NCBI RefSeq assembly: GCF_052076105.1
Contig: NZ_CP197245.1
Location: 1,860,001-1,924,000, forward strand
DNA length: 64,000 bases
Origin: Tardiphaga sp052076105
GTDB taxonomy: Bacteria; Pseudomonadota; Alphaproteobacteria; Rhizobiales; Xanthobacteraceae
Direction of reading: 5' to 3'
A program made the translations under genes and the position numbers. Positions 51,665 through 59,377 of this stretch are shown piece after piece (within the stretch, counting starts at the first letter, position 1; every line of letters starts with the position of its first letter). The notes below the pieces were generated by a model. The model saw only the letters and a list, made by a program, of their open reading frames with translations. It ran no database searches and was not told the DNA's origin.

Positions 51665-52753
51665 ATGAGAATAGCCGACTGGCGAGAGGCACGACGCCGC
51701 TTGGGGGAATCTGCGGTGTCATACAAGACCGGTTGGCGCGCGGCGCTCGGCTTAGAGCTGACTTATCTCAGCGGCATGCACCGTCTGCTGGAACGCAGCC
51801 ACGGCGGTGCCGGTATCATCCTCAAATTCGAACGCGTGCGGCCATCGCGGCAGGACGCTTTCCAGCCGCTGAAATCCCGCGAGATCACGCCGCACTTTCT
51901 CGACCGCACGATCCGCGCGCTGAAGCGCTGGCCTGTTGATATCGTCGGCATGGACGAGGTGTGTCGCCGCGCGAGTGCACCGCGATCGGGACGGCGCTTC
52001 GTGGCGCTGACCTTCGATGGCGGCACGCGCGACTTCGTCGATTTCGCCTATCCGCTGCTGGCGGCGCATGAGGTGCCGTTCACGCTCTATCTGCCGAGCG
52101 TATTTGCCGATGGGCTCGGCGCCATGTGGTGGCTGGCGCTGGAGCAGGCGATCGCAACGCATGATCGCATCAGCCTGATCGTCGATCACCGGCAGCGGCA
52201 TTTCGAGACGGCCACTGTCGCTGACAAATATCGCGCCTATTACTATCTCGATAGCTGGCTGCGGACGTTGCCGCCGCATGAACTGGCCGTTGCGACCGAC
52301 GATCTCTGCAAACGCTATTCCGTCGATCTTGCGACCCTGTCACATCATGCGGCGATGCATTGGGACGATGTGGCAACGTTTGTGGGAAATCCGCGGGCGA
52401 CGATCGGCAGCAGCACGGTCAATTATCCCGTCCTCGCCAATCTCGGCGACAGCGCGGCGTCGCGCGAGATCGCCATGGGGCGGGCTGTGGCGCAAGCTGC
52501 GCTGCCCTACGAGCCACGGCATTTCGCCTATCCGTTCGGCGATAAAGCCTCATTCGACAGGCGTCACGTCGCGATGGTGGCGCAGGCCGGCTTTGCCAGC
52601 GCCGTGACATCGCTCCCCGGTGTCGTCGAGGCCGATGGCGGATCAAATCCTCTCGCGCTGCCGCGGCTGGCCTGGGACGGCCGGCGGCAATCGCTGCGCG
52701 CCTTGCGGGTGATGGTAGCGGGCGTGATGCTCGGCGCGGGCGCGCGGCGCTGA
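51665..52753 (+). CDS. Polysaccharide-deacetylase-fold protein lacking metal ligands
   Basis: The 362-residue protein has the carbohydrate esterase 4 scaffold. Motif 1 is 'ALTFDGGTRDFVDFAYPLLA' (Thr116-Phe117-Asp118-Gly119), motif 2 'ATIGSSTVNYPVLANLGDS' (Ser250 and Tyr254) and motif 3 'HFAYPFGDK'. In active enzymes motif 1 is TFDDG and motif 2 is H(S/T)xxxH, which supply the Asp-His-His metal triad. Here the positions read Gly, Ser and Tyr, so metal binding and catalysis are unlikely. It may be a glycan-binding or regulatory relative. It closes the exopolysaccharide region. Confidence 0.85.
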   Translation: MRIADWREARRRLGESAVSYKTGWRAALGLELTYLSGMHRLLERSHGGAGIILKFERVRPSRQDAFQPLKSREITPHFLDRTIRALKRWPVDIVGMDEVCRRASAPRSGRRFVALTFDGGTRDFVDFAYPLLAAHEVPFTLYLPSVFADGLGAMWWLALEQAIATHDRISLIVDHRQRHFETATVADKYRAYYYLDSWLRTLPPHELAVATDDLCKRYSVDLATLSHHAAMHWDDVATFVGNPRATIGSSTVNYPVLANLGDSAASREIAMGRAVAQAALPYEPRHFAYPFGDKASFDRRHVAMVAQAGFASAVTSLPGVVEADGGSNPLALPRLAWDGRRQSLRALRVMVAGVMLGAGARR

Positions 52754-52761
52754 CGCATGGT

Positions 52762-52854
52762 GTAGGATGGGTAGAGCGAAGCGAAACCCATCACTTCACG
52801 TTGGCATGATGGGTTTCGTTCCGGCGCTCCGCGCCTTCACTCTACCCATCCTAC
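52762..52854. repeat. Palindromic intergenic repeat, GTAGGATGGGTAGAG type
   Basis: Perfect 15-base arms at 52762-52776 and 52840-52854 bound 93 bases, with inner complementary segments around CGAAACCCATCA and TGATGGGTTTCG. The left end is nine bases after the deacetylase-like stop; the right end abuts the DUF2842 gene. Confidence 0.8.
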
Positions 52855-52858
52855 GATG

Positions 52859-53080
52859 TCAGCTGACGTCCCGCTCAGGATCGGCCTTGCTCATCCAGCT
52901 GATGATCGGCATCGCCGGCAGCACCCAGCCGAGGCCTGCGATGACGTAGAAGGCCGCCTGCAGCCAGCCGTTATTGGCCAGCCAAGGGGTCTGCGCCACG
53001 GTCATGCCGAGCAGCGACCACACCACCACGAGGATCAGCAGAAAGATGGTTCCGAAGAATTTGCGGGTGCGGATGGTCAT
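52859..53080 (-). CDS. DUF2842 membrane protein
   Basis: The 73-residue protein has two transmembrane helices ('FFGTIFLLILVVVWSLLGMT' and 'AAFYVIAGLGWVLPAMPIIS') and a short charged end, matching the alphaproteobacterial DUF2842 family. The function is unknown. It is divergent from heme A synthase, a recurrent neighbour, so a link to respiratory-chain biogenesis is possible but unproven. Confidence 0.85.
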   Translation of the reverse strand: MTIRTRKFFGTIFLLILVVVWSLLGMTVAQTPWLANNGWLQAAFYVIAGLGWVLPAMPIISWMSKADPERDVS

Positions 53081-53117
53081 GACGGAAATGTGCGGTCCAA
53101 AGTCGGCTTGAGATCGG

Positions 53118-53136
53118 GTTGGGCAAAGTGCCCAAC
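53118..53136. promoter_or_regulatory. Inverted repeat between DUF2842 and heme A synthase genes
   Basis: GTTGGGCA-AAG-TGCCCAAC has perfect eight-base arms and lies in the divergent promoter gap, 98 bases before the ctaA start. It is an operator or hairpin candidate without a known regulator. Confidence 0.4.
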
Positions 53137-53234
53137 TTTGCAGGCCTTCGCGGGCGGACTATAAGGGGCTCGAAATTTCATTCAAAGTGCTGATTTCTGG
53201 CGCTGATTTTGCGGCTGTTCCCGAGACCCCTGCG

Positions 53235-54326
53235 ATGACCGCTCCGTCCCAAACCCGCCACAAGGAATTACGCCCGGTGCGCTGGTGGCTGATTGCCGTC
53301 GCCGCGATGATCGTGGCGATGGTGCTGGTGGGCGGCGCGACGCGGCTCACCGAGTCCGGCCTGTCGATCGTCGAATGGAAGCCGGTGACCGGCGCGATCC
53401 CGCCGCTCGATGAATCGCATTGGATCGCGGCCTTCGAAGCCTACAAGCAGATCCCGCAATATCGCGAACTGAACAGCGGCATGACGCTGGACGAGTTCAA
53501 GACCATCTTCTGGTGGGAATGGAGCCATCGTCTGCTCGGCCGCACCATCGGCGCGGTGTTCCTGCTGCCATTCCTCTGGTTCCTGTGGCGCGGCGTTCTC
53601 ACCTCGGAGCTGAAGAAGCGGCTGTGGGTGATCTTCGGCCTTGGCGGCCTGCAGGGTTTTGTCGGCTGGTGGATGGTGGCTTCGGGCCTGACCCATCGTG
53701 TCGAGGTCTCGCAATATCGTCTGGCGGTGCATCTGATGCTGGCGCTGATCATCTTCGCCGCCATCGTCTGGACGCTGCGGCGGCTCGGTGATCGCGCGCC
53801 GGTGCTGGCCGCAGGCCGCTTGCGCGTCACGAGCTGGGTGTTGTTGGGGCTGACGTTCCTGCAGATCTATTTCGGTGCGCTGGTCGCGGGGCTTCGTGCC
53901 GGCCGCGTGTTCAATACCTGGCCGGAGATCGACGGCGCGCTGATCCCCTCGGCATCGCGGCTGTTCTTCGAGGACCCGTGGTGGCGCAACATGTTCGACA
54001 ACACGCTGACGGTTCAGTTCCAGCATCGCATGACCGCCTATGCGCTGTTCGCGCTGGCGATCTGGCATGTGATCGATGCGATCCGCGCGCGGGCAGGGGC
54101 ACCCGTCGTCAATGGCGCGCTGTGGCTGGCGGCATCGATCACAGTGCAGGCGGCGCTCGGCATTCTCACGCTGCTGTATCAGGTGCCGATCGATCTGGCG
54201 CTGACCCATCAGGCAGTGGCGATCGTGGTGCTCACGCTGGCGATCCTGCAGGTGGAGCGGATGAAGCCGCGCGGGGCGGCGTCGACGGAACGTCCGCTCG
54301 ATCTCGCGGTCGGCAAGGCCGCGTGA
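53235..54326 (+). CDS. ctaA: Heme A synthase (CtaA/COX15)
   Basis: The 363-residue, eight-helix membrane protein oxidises the C8 methyl of heme O to give heme A for aa3-type oxidases. Family marks include 'VLVGGATRLTESGLSIVEWK', 'FKTIFWWEWSHRLLGRTIGA', 'SGLTHRVEVSQYRLAVHL', 'VQFQHRMTAYALFALAIWHV' and 'DLALTHQAVAIVV', which hold the conserved histidines. The length matches alphaproteobacterial COX15. The ATG at 53235 starts the normal N-terminus; an earlier frame start at 53187 would add 16 residues. Confidence 0.93.
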   Translation: MTAPSQTRHKELRPVRWWLIAVAAMIVAMVLVGGATRLTESGLSIVEWKPVTGAIPPLDESHWIAAFEAYKQIPQYRELNSGMTLDEFKTIFWWEWSHRLLGRTIGAVFLLPFLWFLWRGVLTSELKKRLWVIFGLGGLQGFVGWWMVASGLTHRVEVSQYRLAVHLMLALIIFAAIVWTLRRLGDRAPVLAAGRLRVTSWVLLGLTFLQIYFGALVAGLRAGRVFNTWPEIDGALIPSASRLFFEDPWWRNMFDNTLTVQFQHRMTAYALFALAIWHVIDAIRARAGAPVVNGALWLAASITVQAALGILTLLYQVPIDLALTHQAVAIVVLTLAILQVERMKPRGAASTERPLDLAVGKAA

Positions 54327-54342
54327 AGAATAGCGAGACGTT

Positions 54343-54359
54343 TCTAGAACGATTGTAAT
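54343..54359. promoter_or_regulatory. Possible iron-control (Irr/ICE-like) box upstream of FTR1 gene
   Basis: TCTAGAACGATTGTAAT agrees at about 13 of 17 positions with the Irr-bound ICE pattern TTTAGAAtgATTCTAAA as I recall it. It lies about 90 bases before the iron-permease start. The match is partial. Confidence 0.35.
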
Positions 54360-54445
54360 GGAGTTGACGCAGTCGTGTGGCTGTGCGGCTTTCGCTCATG
54401 CGCACCGCGCAATAGATACGGCGCATCACCACACGGGATCGGGTC

Positions 54446-55255
54446 ATGTCGTCCGCATTCATTCAGGCTGCCGTCATTCTGCTGCGCGAGGGTCTCGAGG
54501 CCATGCTCGTGATCGCGGCGCTGGCCGGCTATCTCAGGAAGTCCGGCGGCGGCCATCGTGTGACGGCGCTTTATCTGGGCGCGCTGGCGGCGATCCTCGC
54601 CAGCCTGATCGCGGCCTGGGTCTTTGCGGTGTTCAATTCCGGCGATCACAGCGATGTCTTCGAGGCCATCGTTATCCTGTTTGCGGCGGGCCTGATGCTC
54701 TATGTCAGCGGCTGGCTGATGGTGAAGCAGGATCCGCGCGGCTGGCAGGATTATCTGGCGGCGAAGGCGGATCATGCGCTCGCGCAGGATACCGGTCTCG
54801 CCGTTGCGATGCTGGCGTTTCTCGCGGTGTTCCGCGAAGGCGCCGAGACGGTGCTGTTCATCAACACGCTCGCGACCACCGAAGGCGGCTGGAGCGTCGG
54901 ACTGTTCGGCGGTCTGGCAGCGGCGACGGCAGGTCTGGTCGTGCTGTTCTACTTCATCAACATGATCGCCCAGCGCATCCCGCTGCGGCCGCTGTTCATC
55001 ATCACCTCGGCCTTCCTGTTCGTGATGGGCATCAAGTTCATCGGCGAGGCGATCCAGGAATTGCAGGAACAGGCGATCATCCCGGTCACCGACGCGCCGG
55101 GCGGCGCATTCCTCACGGCGATCGGCTTCAATCCGACGCTGGAGGCGCTATCGATCCAGTTGCTGGTGGTGCTGTTTGCGCTGGCGACCTATTCGGTGTT
55201 CCAGCGCAATGCGCGGCTGATCCGCGAAGCGAAAGCGATGCGCGCCGAGGTGTGA
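54446..55255 (+). CDS. FTR1 family iron permease (EfeU-like)
   Basis: This is a 269-residue membrane protein with seven hydrophobic helices. It has two REGxE iron-binding motifs: 'LLREGLEAMLVI' in helix 1 and 'VFREGAETVLFINT' in helix 4. FTR1/EfeU proteins import iron across the inner membrane. No EfeO or EfeB partner gene is adjacent. A possible iron-control box is found upstream. Confidence 0.9.
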   Translation: MSSAFIQAAVILLREGLEAMLVIAALAGYLRKSGGGHRVTALYLGALAAILASLIAAWVFAVFNSGDHSDVFEAIVILFAAGLMLYVSGWLMVKQDPRGWQDYLAAKADHALAQDTGLAVAMLAFLAVFREGAETVLFINTLATTEGGWSVGLFGGLAAATAGLVVLFYFINMIAQRIPLRPLFIITSAFLFVMGIKFIGEAIQELQEQAIIPVTDAPGGAFLTAIGFNPTLEALSIQLLVVLFALATYSVFQRNARLIREAKAMRAEV

Positions 55256-55274
55256 GCGCGCATCGCAGTCCGGT

Positions 55275-56555
55275 TTACGCGTTCAGCGCCTGTTCGAGAT
55301 CCGCGATCAGATCTTCCTTGTCCTCGATGCCGACAGACAGTCTGACAACGTCGGGGCCGGCGCCGGAGCGTGTCTTGGCATCGTCGTCGAGTTGGCTGTG
55401 GGTGGTCGAGGCCGGGTGGATCACCAGCGAACGGGTGTCGCCGACATTGGCGAGATGCGAGAACAGTTTCAGGTTCGACACGAGACTGACGCCGGCGTCG
55501 TAGCCGCCCTTCAGGCTGAAGGTGAACACGGCGCCGGCACCTTTCGGCGCGTATTTGCGGGCGAGGGTGTGATAGCGGTTATCCGATAATCCCGAATAAT
55601 TCACCGCCGCCACCTTCGGATGGGCCGATAGCCATTCGGCGATCGCCTTGGCATTGTCGCTGTGCTTCTGCATGCGCAGCGGCAGGGTTTCGATGCCGGT
55701 CTGGATCAGGAAGGCGTTGAATGGCGACAGCGCCGGGCCGAGATCGCGCAGGCCGAGCACGCGGCAGGCGATGGCGAAAGCGAAGTTGCCGAACGTCTCC
55801 TGCAGCTTGATGCCGTGATATTCCGGGCGCGGCTCCGACAGTACCGGATACTTGTTGTCCTTCGACCAGTCGAAGGTGCCGGCATCCACGATGATGCCGC
55901 CGAGCGAATTGCCGTGGCCGCCGAGAAACTTGGTCAGCGAATGGACGACGATGTCGGCGCCGTGATCGATCGGCTTGATCAGGTAGGGCGTCGCCAGCGT
56001 GTTGTCGACGATCAGTGGCACGCCGGCCTTGCGCGCCACGGCGGCTACGCCCTCGATGTCGGTGATCGAGCCCGCAGGATTGGCGATCGACTCGATGAAG
56101 ATCGCCTTGGTCTTGGCGGTCACTGCGCGCTCGAACGAGGGGATGTCATCGGGATCGGCCCACACCACGTTCCAGCCGAAGCTCTTGAAGGCGTGGCTGA
56201 ACTGGTTGATCGACCCGCCATAGAGTTTGCGGGACGCGATGAATTCGTCGCCGGGCTGCAGCAGCTGCTGAAACACCACGAGCTGGGCGGCATGGCCGGA
56301 TGCGACGGCGAGCGCTGCAGTGCCGCCTTCCAGCGCAGCGACGCGCTCTTCAAGCACCGCCGTGGTCGGATTGGTGATGCGCGTATAGATGTTGCCGAAG
56401 GACTGCAGGCCGAACAGCGAGGCGGCGTGATCCGCGTCGTTGAAGACGAACGAGGTGGTCTGATAGATCGGCGTCGCGCGTGCACCGGTGGTGGGGTCGG
56501 GCTGCGCGCCGGCATGGACGGCGAGGGTGCCGAAGCCTGGAATACGATCGTTCAT
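55275..56555 (-). CDS. metY: O-acetylhomoserine aminocarboxypropyltransferase
   Basis: The 426-residue PLP enzyme of the Cys/Met metabolism family makes homocysteine from O-acetylhomoserine and sulfide. The PLP lysine is Lys209 in 'VVHSLTKFLGGHGNSLGG'; 'YTRITNPTTAVLEERVAALE' and 'TRSLVIHPASTTHSQL' are typical. The start at 56555 has GGGAG five bases upstream; the ATG three bases earlier is also possible. Length and segment 'FSLKGGYDAG' fit the sulfhydrylase rather than the lyase subgroup. Confidence 0.92.
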   Translation of the reverse strand: MNDRIPGFGTLAVHAGAQPDPTTGARATPIYQTTSFVFNDADHAASLFGLQSFGNIYTRITNPTTAVLEERVAALEGGTAALAVASGHAAQLVVFQQLLQPGDEFIASRKLYGGSINQFSHAFKSFGWNVVWADPDDIPSFERAVTAKTKAIFIESIANPAGSITDIEGVAAVARKAGVPLIVDNTLATPYLIKPIDHGADIVVHSLTKFLGGHGNSLGGIIVDAGTFDWSKDNKYPVLSEPRPEYHGIKLQETFGNFAFAIACRVLGLRDLGPALSPFNAFLIQTGIETLPLRMQKHSDNAKAIAEWLSAHPKVAAVNYSGLSDNRYHTLARKYAPKGAGAVFTFSLKGGYDAGVSLVSNLKLFSHLANVGDTRSLVIHPASTTHSQLDDDAKTRSGAGPDVVRLSVGIEDKEDLIADLEQALNA

Positions 56556-56704
56556 CATCACTCCCTTTGGAATAGTCGGTTTGTTGGCGCCAACCTGATC
56601 GGGCGCGGCGCTGCCGTCAAGGCGAGGCGACATTTTGCCGTGACTTCGCAACAGTCGTGCTGCGCTGTGTCATTTCAAAGGAAATAAAATCGCAAAACGC
56701 ACCG

Positions 56705-57301
56705 TCAAGCGGTGTCGTTCTTGTCCTTGTTACTGAGCTGCGCGACGCGATCGGCCGCAGCGGTGCTGCCGCCGCCGACGCTGCTGCGATTGAGCGACAG
56801 CCGCATGCCCTGGGTCGGGATTGGTGCGCGCTTGGAGCTGAGCGTGCGCGAATTGACACCCATCCACTGGATCTCCGACGACAGCCGGCCATATTCGATC
56901 TTGGGGCAGCGGTTCATCACCACCTTGATGCCTGCAGCTTCAAGCCTCGCGGCGGCCTCGTCATGGCGGACGCCGAGCTGCATCCAGACCACTTTGGGCA
57001 GCGGATTGAGCGTCAGTATGATGTCGACGATCGGCATGACATGCTCGGCGCTGCGGAAGATGTCGACCATGTCGATCGGGCGACCGATCTCCTGCAACGA
57101 GGCGACGAACGGCTTGCCCAGCAGGCTCTTGCCGACCTGGCCCGGATTGATCGGGATCATGTCGTAGCCGCGTTCGGCGAGATACTTGAACACGAAATAG
57201 CTCGGCCGCACATTTTGCGGCGAGGCGCCAACCATCGCGACGGTTTTGACGGTGTTGAGGATCTCGCGGATATAGGCGTCGTTATAGCTGTCGTGGTTCA
57301 T
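56705..57301 (-). CDS. CoA-binding domain protein (YccU-like)
   Basis: This 198-residue protein carries a CoA-binding Rossmann domain: 'TVAMVGASPQNVRPSYFVFK', 'RGYDMIPINPGQVGKSLLGK', 'VDIFRSAEHVMPIVD' and 'VVWMQLGVRHDEAAARLEAA'. A low-complexity C-terminal tail (about 150-198) follows. The family is related to the succinyl-CoA synthetase alpha N-domain, but the biological role is unknown. Confidence 0.88.
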   Translation of the reverse strand: MNHDSYNDAYIREILNTVKTVAMVGASPQNVRPSYFVFKYLAERGYDMIPINPGQVGKSLLGKPFVASLQEIGRPIDMVDIFRSAEHVMPIVDIILTLNPLPKVVWMQLGVRHDEAAARLEAAGIKVVMNRCPKIEYGRLSSEIQWMGVNSRTLSSKRAPIPTQGMRLSLNRSSVGGGSTAAADRVAQLSNKDKNDTA

Positions 57302-57326
57302 TGTAATTCCAGTTCGAAACTCGATG

Positions 57327-57425
57327 CCTCATGGTGAGGAGGCGCGTAGCGCCGTCTCGAACCATGAGATGGTGCGCGCCGCCATCCTTCGAGACGCGGC
57401 CAAGTGGCCGCTCCTCAGGATGAGG
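57327..57425. repeat. Palindromic intergenic repeat, CCTCATGGTGAGGAG type, copy 1
   Basis: Terminal arms CCTCATGGTGAGGAG and CTCCTCAGGATGAGG pair except at the central GG/GG positions. Inner GTCTCGAA/TTCGAGAC segments add a second hairpin. A shorter relative is at 62017-62066. Confidence 0.75.
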
Positions 57426-57431
57426 CCGGTG

Positions 57432-58268
57432 TTACCGGTCTTCCCACTTCGGCGCGCGTTTTTCGATAAACGCACCGATGCCTTCTTCGGCGTCGCGGGC
57501 CATCATGTTCTCGGTCATCACCTCGGCGGCGAAGCGATAGGCATCCGCGAGGCTCATCTCGGCCTGGCGATAGAAAGCTTCCTTGCCGATCTTGACCGTA
57601 TGCGCGGACTTGCGCGCAACTTGCTCTGCCAGCGCGATCGCTGCATCGCGTTCGGTGCCGGCAGGGACCACGCGGTTGACCAGGCCGATCTCGCGCGCAC
57701 GTTCGGCAGAGATGGGCTCGCCGGTGAGCAGCATTTCCATCGCCTGCTTGCGCGGCACGTTTCGCGACAGCGCCACCATGGGCGTCGAACAGAACAGGCC
57801 GATATCGACGCCGGGTGTCGCGAATTTTGCATGTTCGGAGGCGACAGCGAGATCGCAACTCGCCACGAGTTGGCAGCCTGCGGCAGTAGCGACGCCTTGC
57901 ACCGCTGCGATCACCGGCTTCGGCAGCCGCACGATGGCCTGCATCATGGCGCTGCAGATCGTCATCATATGCGCGAAGTAAGCGCGGCCGCGATCGGCGT
58001 CAGTGCGGCGCGCAGTGAGTTCCTTCAGGTCGTGTCCAGCGGAGAACACCGACCCGTTGGCGGCGATCACCACAGCGCGCACGGCCTTGTCGCTGGCCAT
58101 GTCATCGAGGGCGGCGTGCAATTCGCCGATCAGTCCTTCGGAGAGACTGTTGCGGGCGGCCGGACGATTCAGCGTCAACGCGCCGATGCTGCCGATCGTT
58201 TCACGCAGGAGAATGGAAGGCCGCGCTGTTTCCGCGCGTGCTGGTTGAACCATGACTTGAGATTCCAT
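57432..58268 (-). CDS. ECHDC3-like crotonase-family protein lacking hydratase glutamates
   Basis: The 278-residue protein has the crotonase fold ('GSVFSAGHDLKELTARRTDA' as oxyanion region). At the two hydratase glutamate sites it reads Gln in 'AAGCQLVASCDLAVAS' and Gly in 'FATPGVDIGLFCSTPMVALS'. The sequence 'VGLFCSTP' followed by 'LTGEPISAERAREIGLVNRV' is characteristic of the ECHDC3 branch. Ordinary enoyl-CoA hydration is therefore not expected. It is divergent from a PaaI-type thioesterase gene. Confidence 0.88.
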   Translation of the reverse strand: MESQVMVQPARAETARPSILLRETIGSIGALTLNRPAARNSLSEGLIGELHAALDDMASDKAVRAVVIAANGSVFSAGHDLKELTARRTDADRGRAYFAHMMTICSAMMQAIVRLPKPVIAAVQGVATAAGCQLVASCDLAVASEHAKFATPGVDIGLFCSTPMVALSRNVPRKQAMEMLLTGEPISAERAREIGLVNRVVPAGTERDAAIALAEQVARKSAHTVKIGKEAFYRQAEMSLADAYRFAAEVMTENMMARDAEEGIGAFIEKRAPKWEDR

Positions 58269-58329
58269 CGCTGGGCAGGACCGTCACCATATTGTAACAG
58301 GACGGCACAAGCGAGAGCAGGGTAGAGAC

Positions 58330-58761
58330 ATGGCGACTGCGAAAATGAGCGTGGCTGAACTCGAGGCGTTTCTGAAGCGCGAGTTCCCGCAGGCCTTTGG
58401 CGCTGGCGATATTGCGATTGAAAGCGCTGACGGTACCACTTGCCTGCTGCGCCAGACCTATGGCGAGCGCATGCTGCGGCCGGGCGGCACGGTATCGGGT
58501 CCGACCCTGATGGCTCTGGCCGATTTCGCCATGTATGTCGTTCTGCTGTCGGCCATCGGCCCGGTCGGCCTCGCAGTGACCACCAGCCTGAACATCAATT
58601 TCCTGCGCAAGGGCCTGCCGGGGCAGGATGTGCTGGCGGCCGCCAAGCTGCTGAAGCTCGGAAAGCGCCTCGCAGTGGGCGAAGTGACCCTGTTATCAGG
58701 CACTTCCGCCGACCCGATTGCCCATGTGACGTCGACCTATTCCATTCCGAACGTTGGCTAA
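58330..58761 (+). CDS. PaaI family thioesterase (hotdog fold)
   Basis: This 143-residue single hotdog domain protein has the pattern 'LRPGGTVSGPTLMALADFAM' and 'AVTTSLNINFLRKGLPGQDV', as in PaaI/YigI-type acyl-CoA thioesterases. The conserved acidic residue on the hotdog helix is Asp in 'ALADFAMY'. It hydrolyses acyl- or aroyl-CoA; the substrate is unknown. It precedes the rplM promoter region. Confidence 0.85.
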   Translation: MATAKMSVAELEAFLKREFPQAFGAGDIAIESADGTTCLLRQTYGERMLRPGGTVSGPTLMALADFAMYVVLLSAIGPVGLAVTTSLNINFLRKGLPGQDVLAAAKLLKLGKRLAVGEVTLLSGTSADPIAHVTSTYSIPNVG

Positions 58762-58830
58762 TTTAAAAGGTATTATAGAACCATAATTATAACGCCATGA
58801 TTTAACAGGCGAATTTTGCCATATTTGGCA

Positions 58831-58859
58831 TTGACGGAATCCGGTTGGCTATCTAGAAA
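58831..58859 (+). promoter_or_regulatory. Putative sigma-70 promoter of rplM-rpsI
   Basis: TTGACG and TAGAAA are separated by 17 bases, about 50-80 bases upstream of the L13 start codon, in an AT-richer intergenic stretch. Confidence 0.5.
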
Positions 58860-58869
58860 CACCCTCAGT

Positions 58870-58887
58870 TCGGCGGATTACCGCCGA
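58870..58887 (+). promoter_or_regulatory. Leader hairpin before rplM
   Basis: TCGGCGG-ATTA-CCGCCGA forms a perfect seven-base stem with a tetraloop and is followed by TATCCCCTTTTC, 26 bases before the rplM ATG. It could be an attenuator or ribosomal-protein binding site in the mRNA leader. Confidence 0.45.
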
Positions 58888-58912
58888 TATCCCCTTTTCA
58901 TGGATATTCACA

Positions 58913-59377
58913 ATGAAGACGTTTTCGGCAAAGCCCGCCGAGATCACGAAGAAGTGGATCGTCATCGACGCCACTGGTCTCGTGGTGGGCCGGCTGGCCA
59001 CGCTGGTCGCGATGCGGCTGCGCGGCAAGCACCTCCCGACCTACACCCCGCATGTGGATTGCGGCGACCATGTCATCATCGTCAACGCCGACAAGGTGGT
59101 GTTCACCGGTCGCAAGCGTGACGACAAGGTCTATTACAACCACACCGGTTTCATCGGCGGCATCAAGGAAAAGACTGCGAAGTCGATCCTCGAAGGTCGT
59201 TTCCCGGAGCGCGTTGTCGAGAAGGCTGTCGAGCGCATGATCCCGCGCGGTCCGCTCGGTCGCGTCCAGTTCGGCAATCTGCGTGTTTACGCAGGTAGCG
59301 AGCACCCGCATGAGGCCCAGCAACCAGAAGCGCTCGACGTTGGCGCGTTGAACCGCAAGAACAAGAGGGCCGCATAA
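58913..59377 (+). CDS. rplM: 50S ribosomal protein L13
   Basis: This is a 154-residue L13. The conserved start 'KTFSAKPAEITKKWIVIDAT' is followed by 'LVVGRLATLVAMRLRGKHLP', 'VIIVNADKVVFTGRKRDDKV' and 'RMIPRGPLGRVQFGNLRVYA'. It binds 23S rRNA early in 50S assembly. The stop codon overlaps the rpsI start in TAATG (shared A), the usual operon. Confidence 0.97.
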   Translation: MKTFSAKPAEITKKWIVIDATGLVVGRLATLVAMRLRGKHLPTYTPHVDCGDHVIIVNADKVVFTGRKRDDKVYYNHTGFIGGIKEKTAKSILEGRFPERVVEKAVERMIPRGPLGRVQFGNLRVYAGSEHPHEAQQPEALDVGALNRKNKRAA

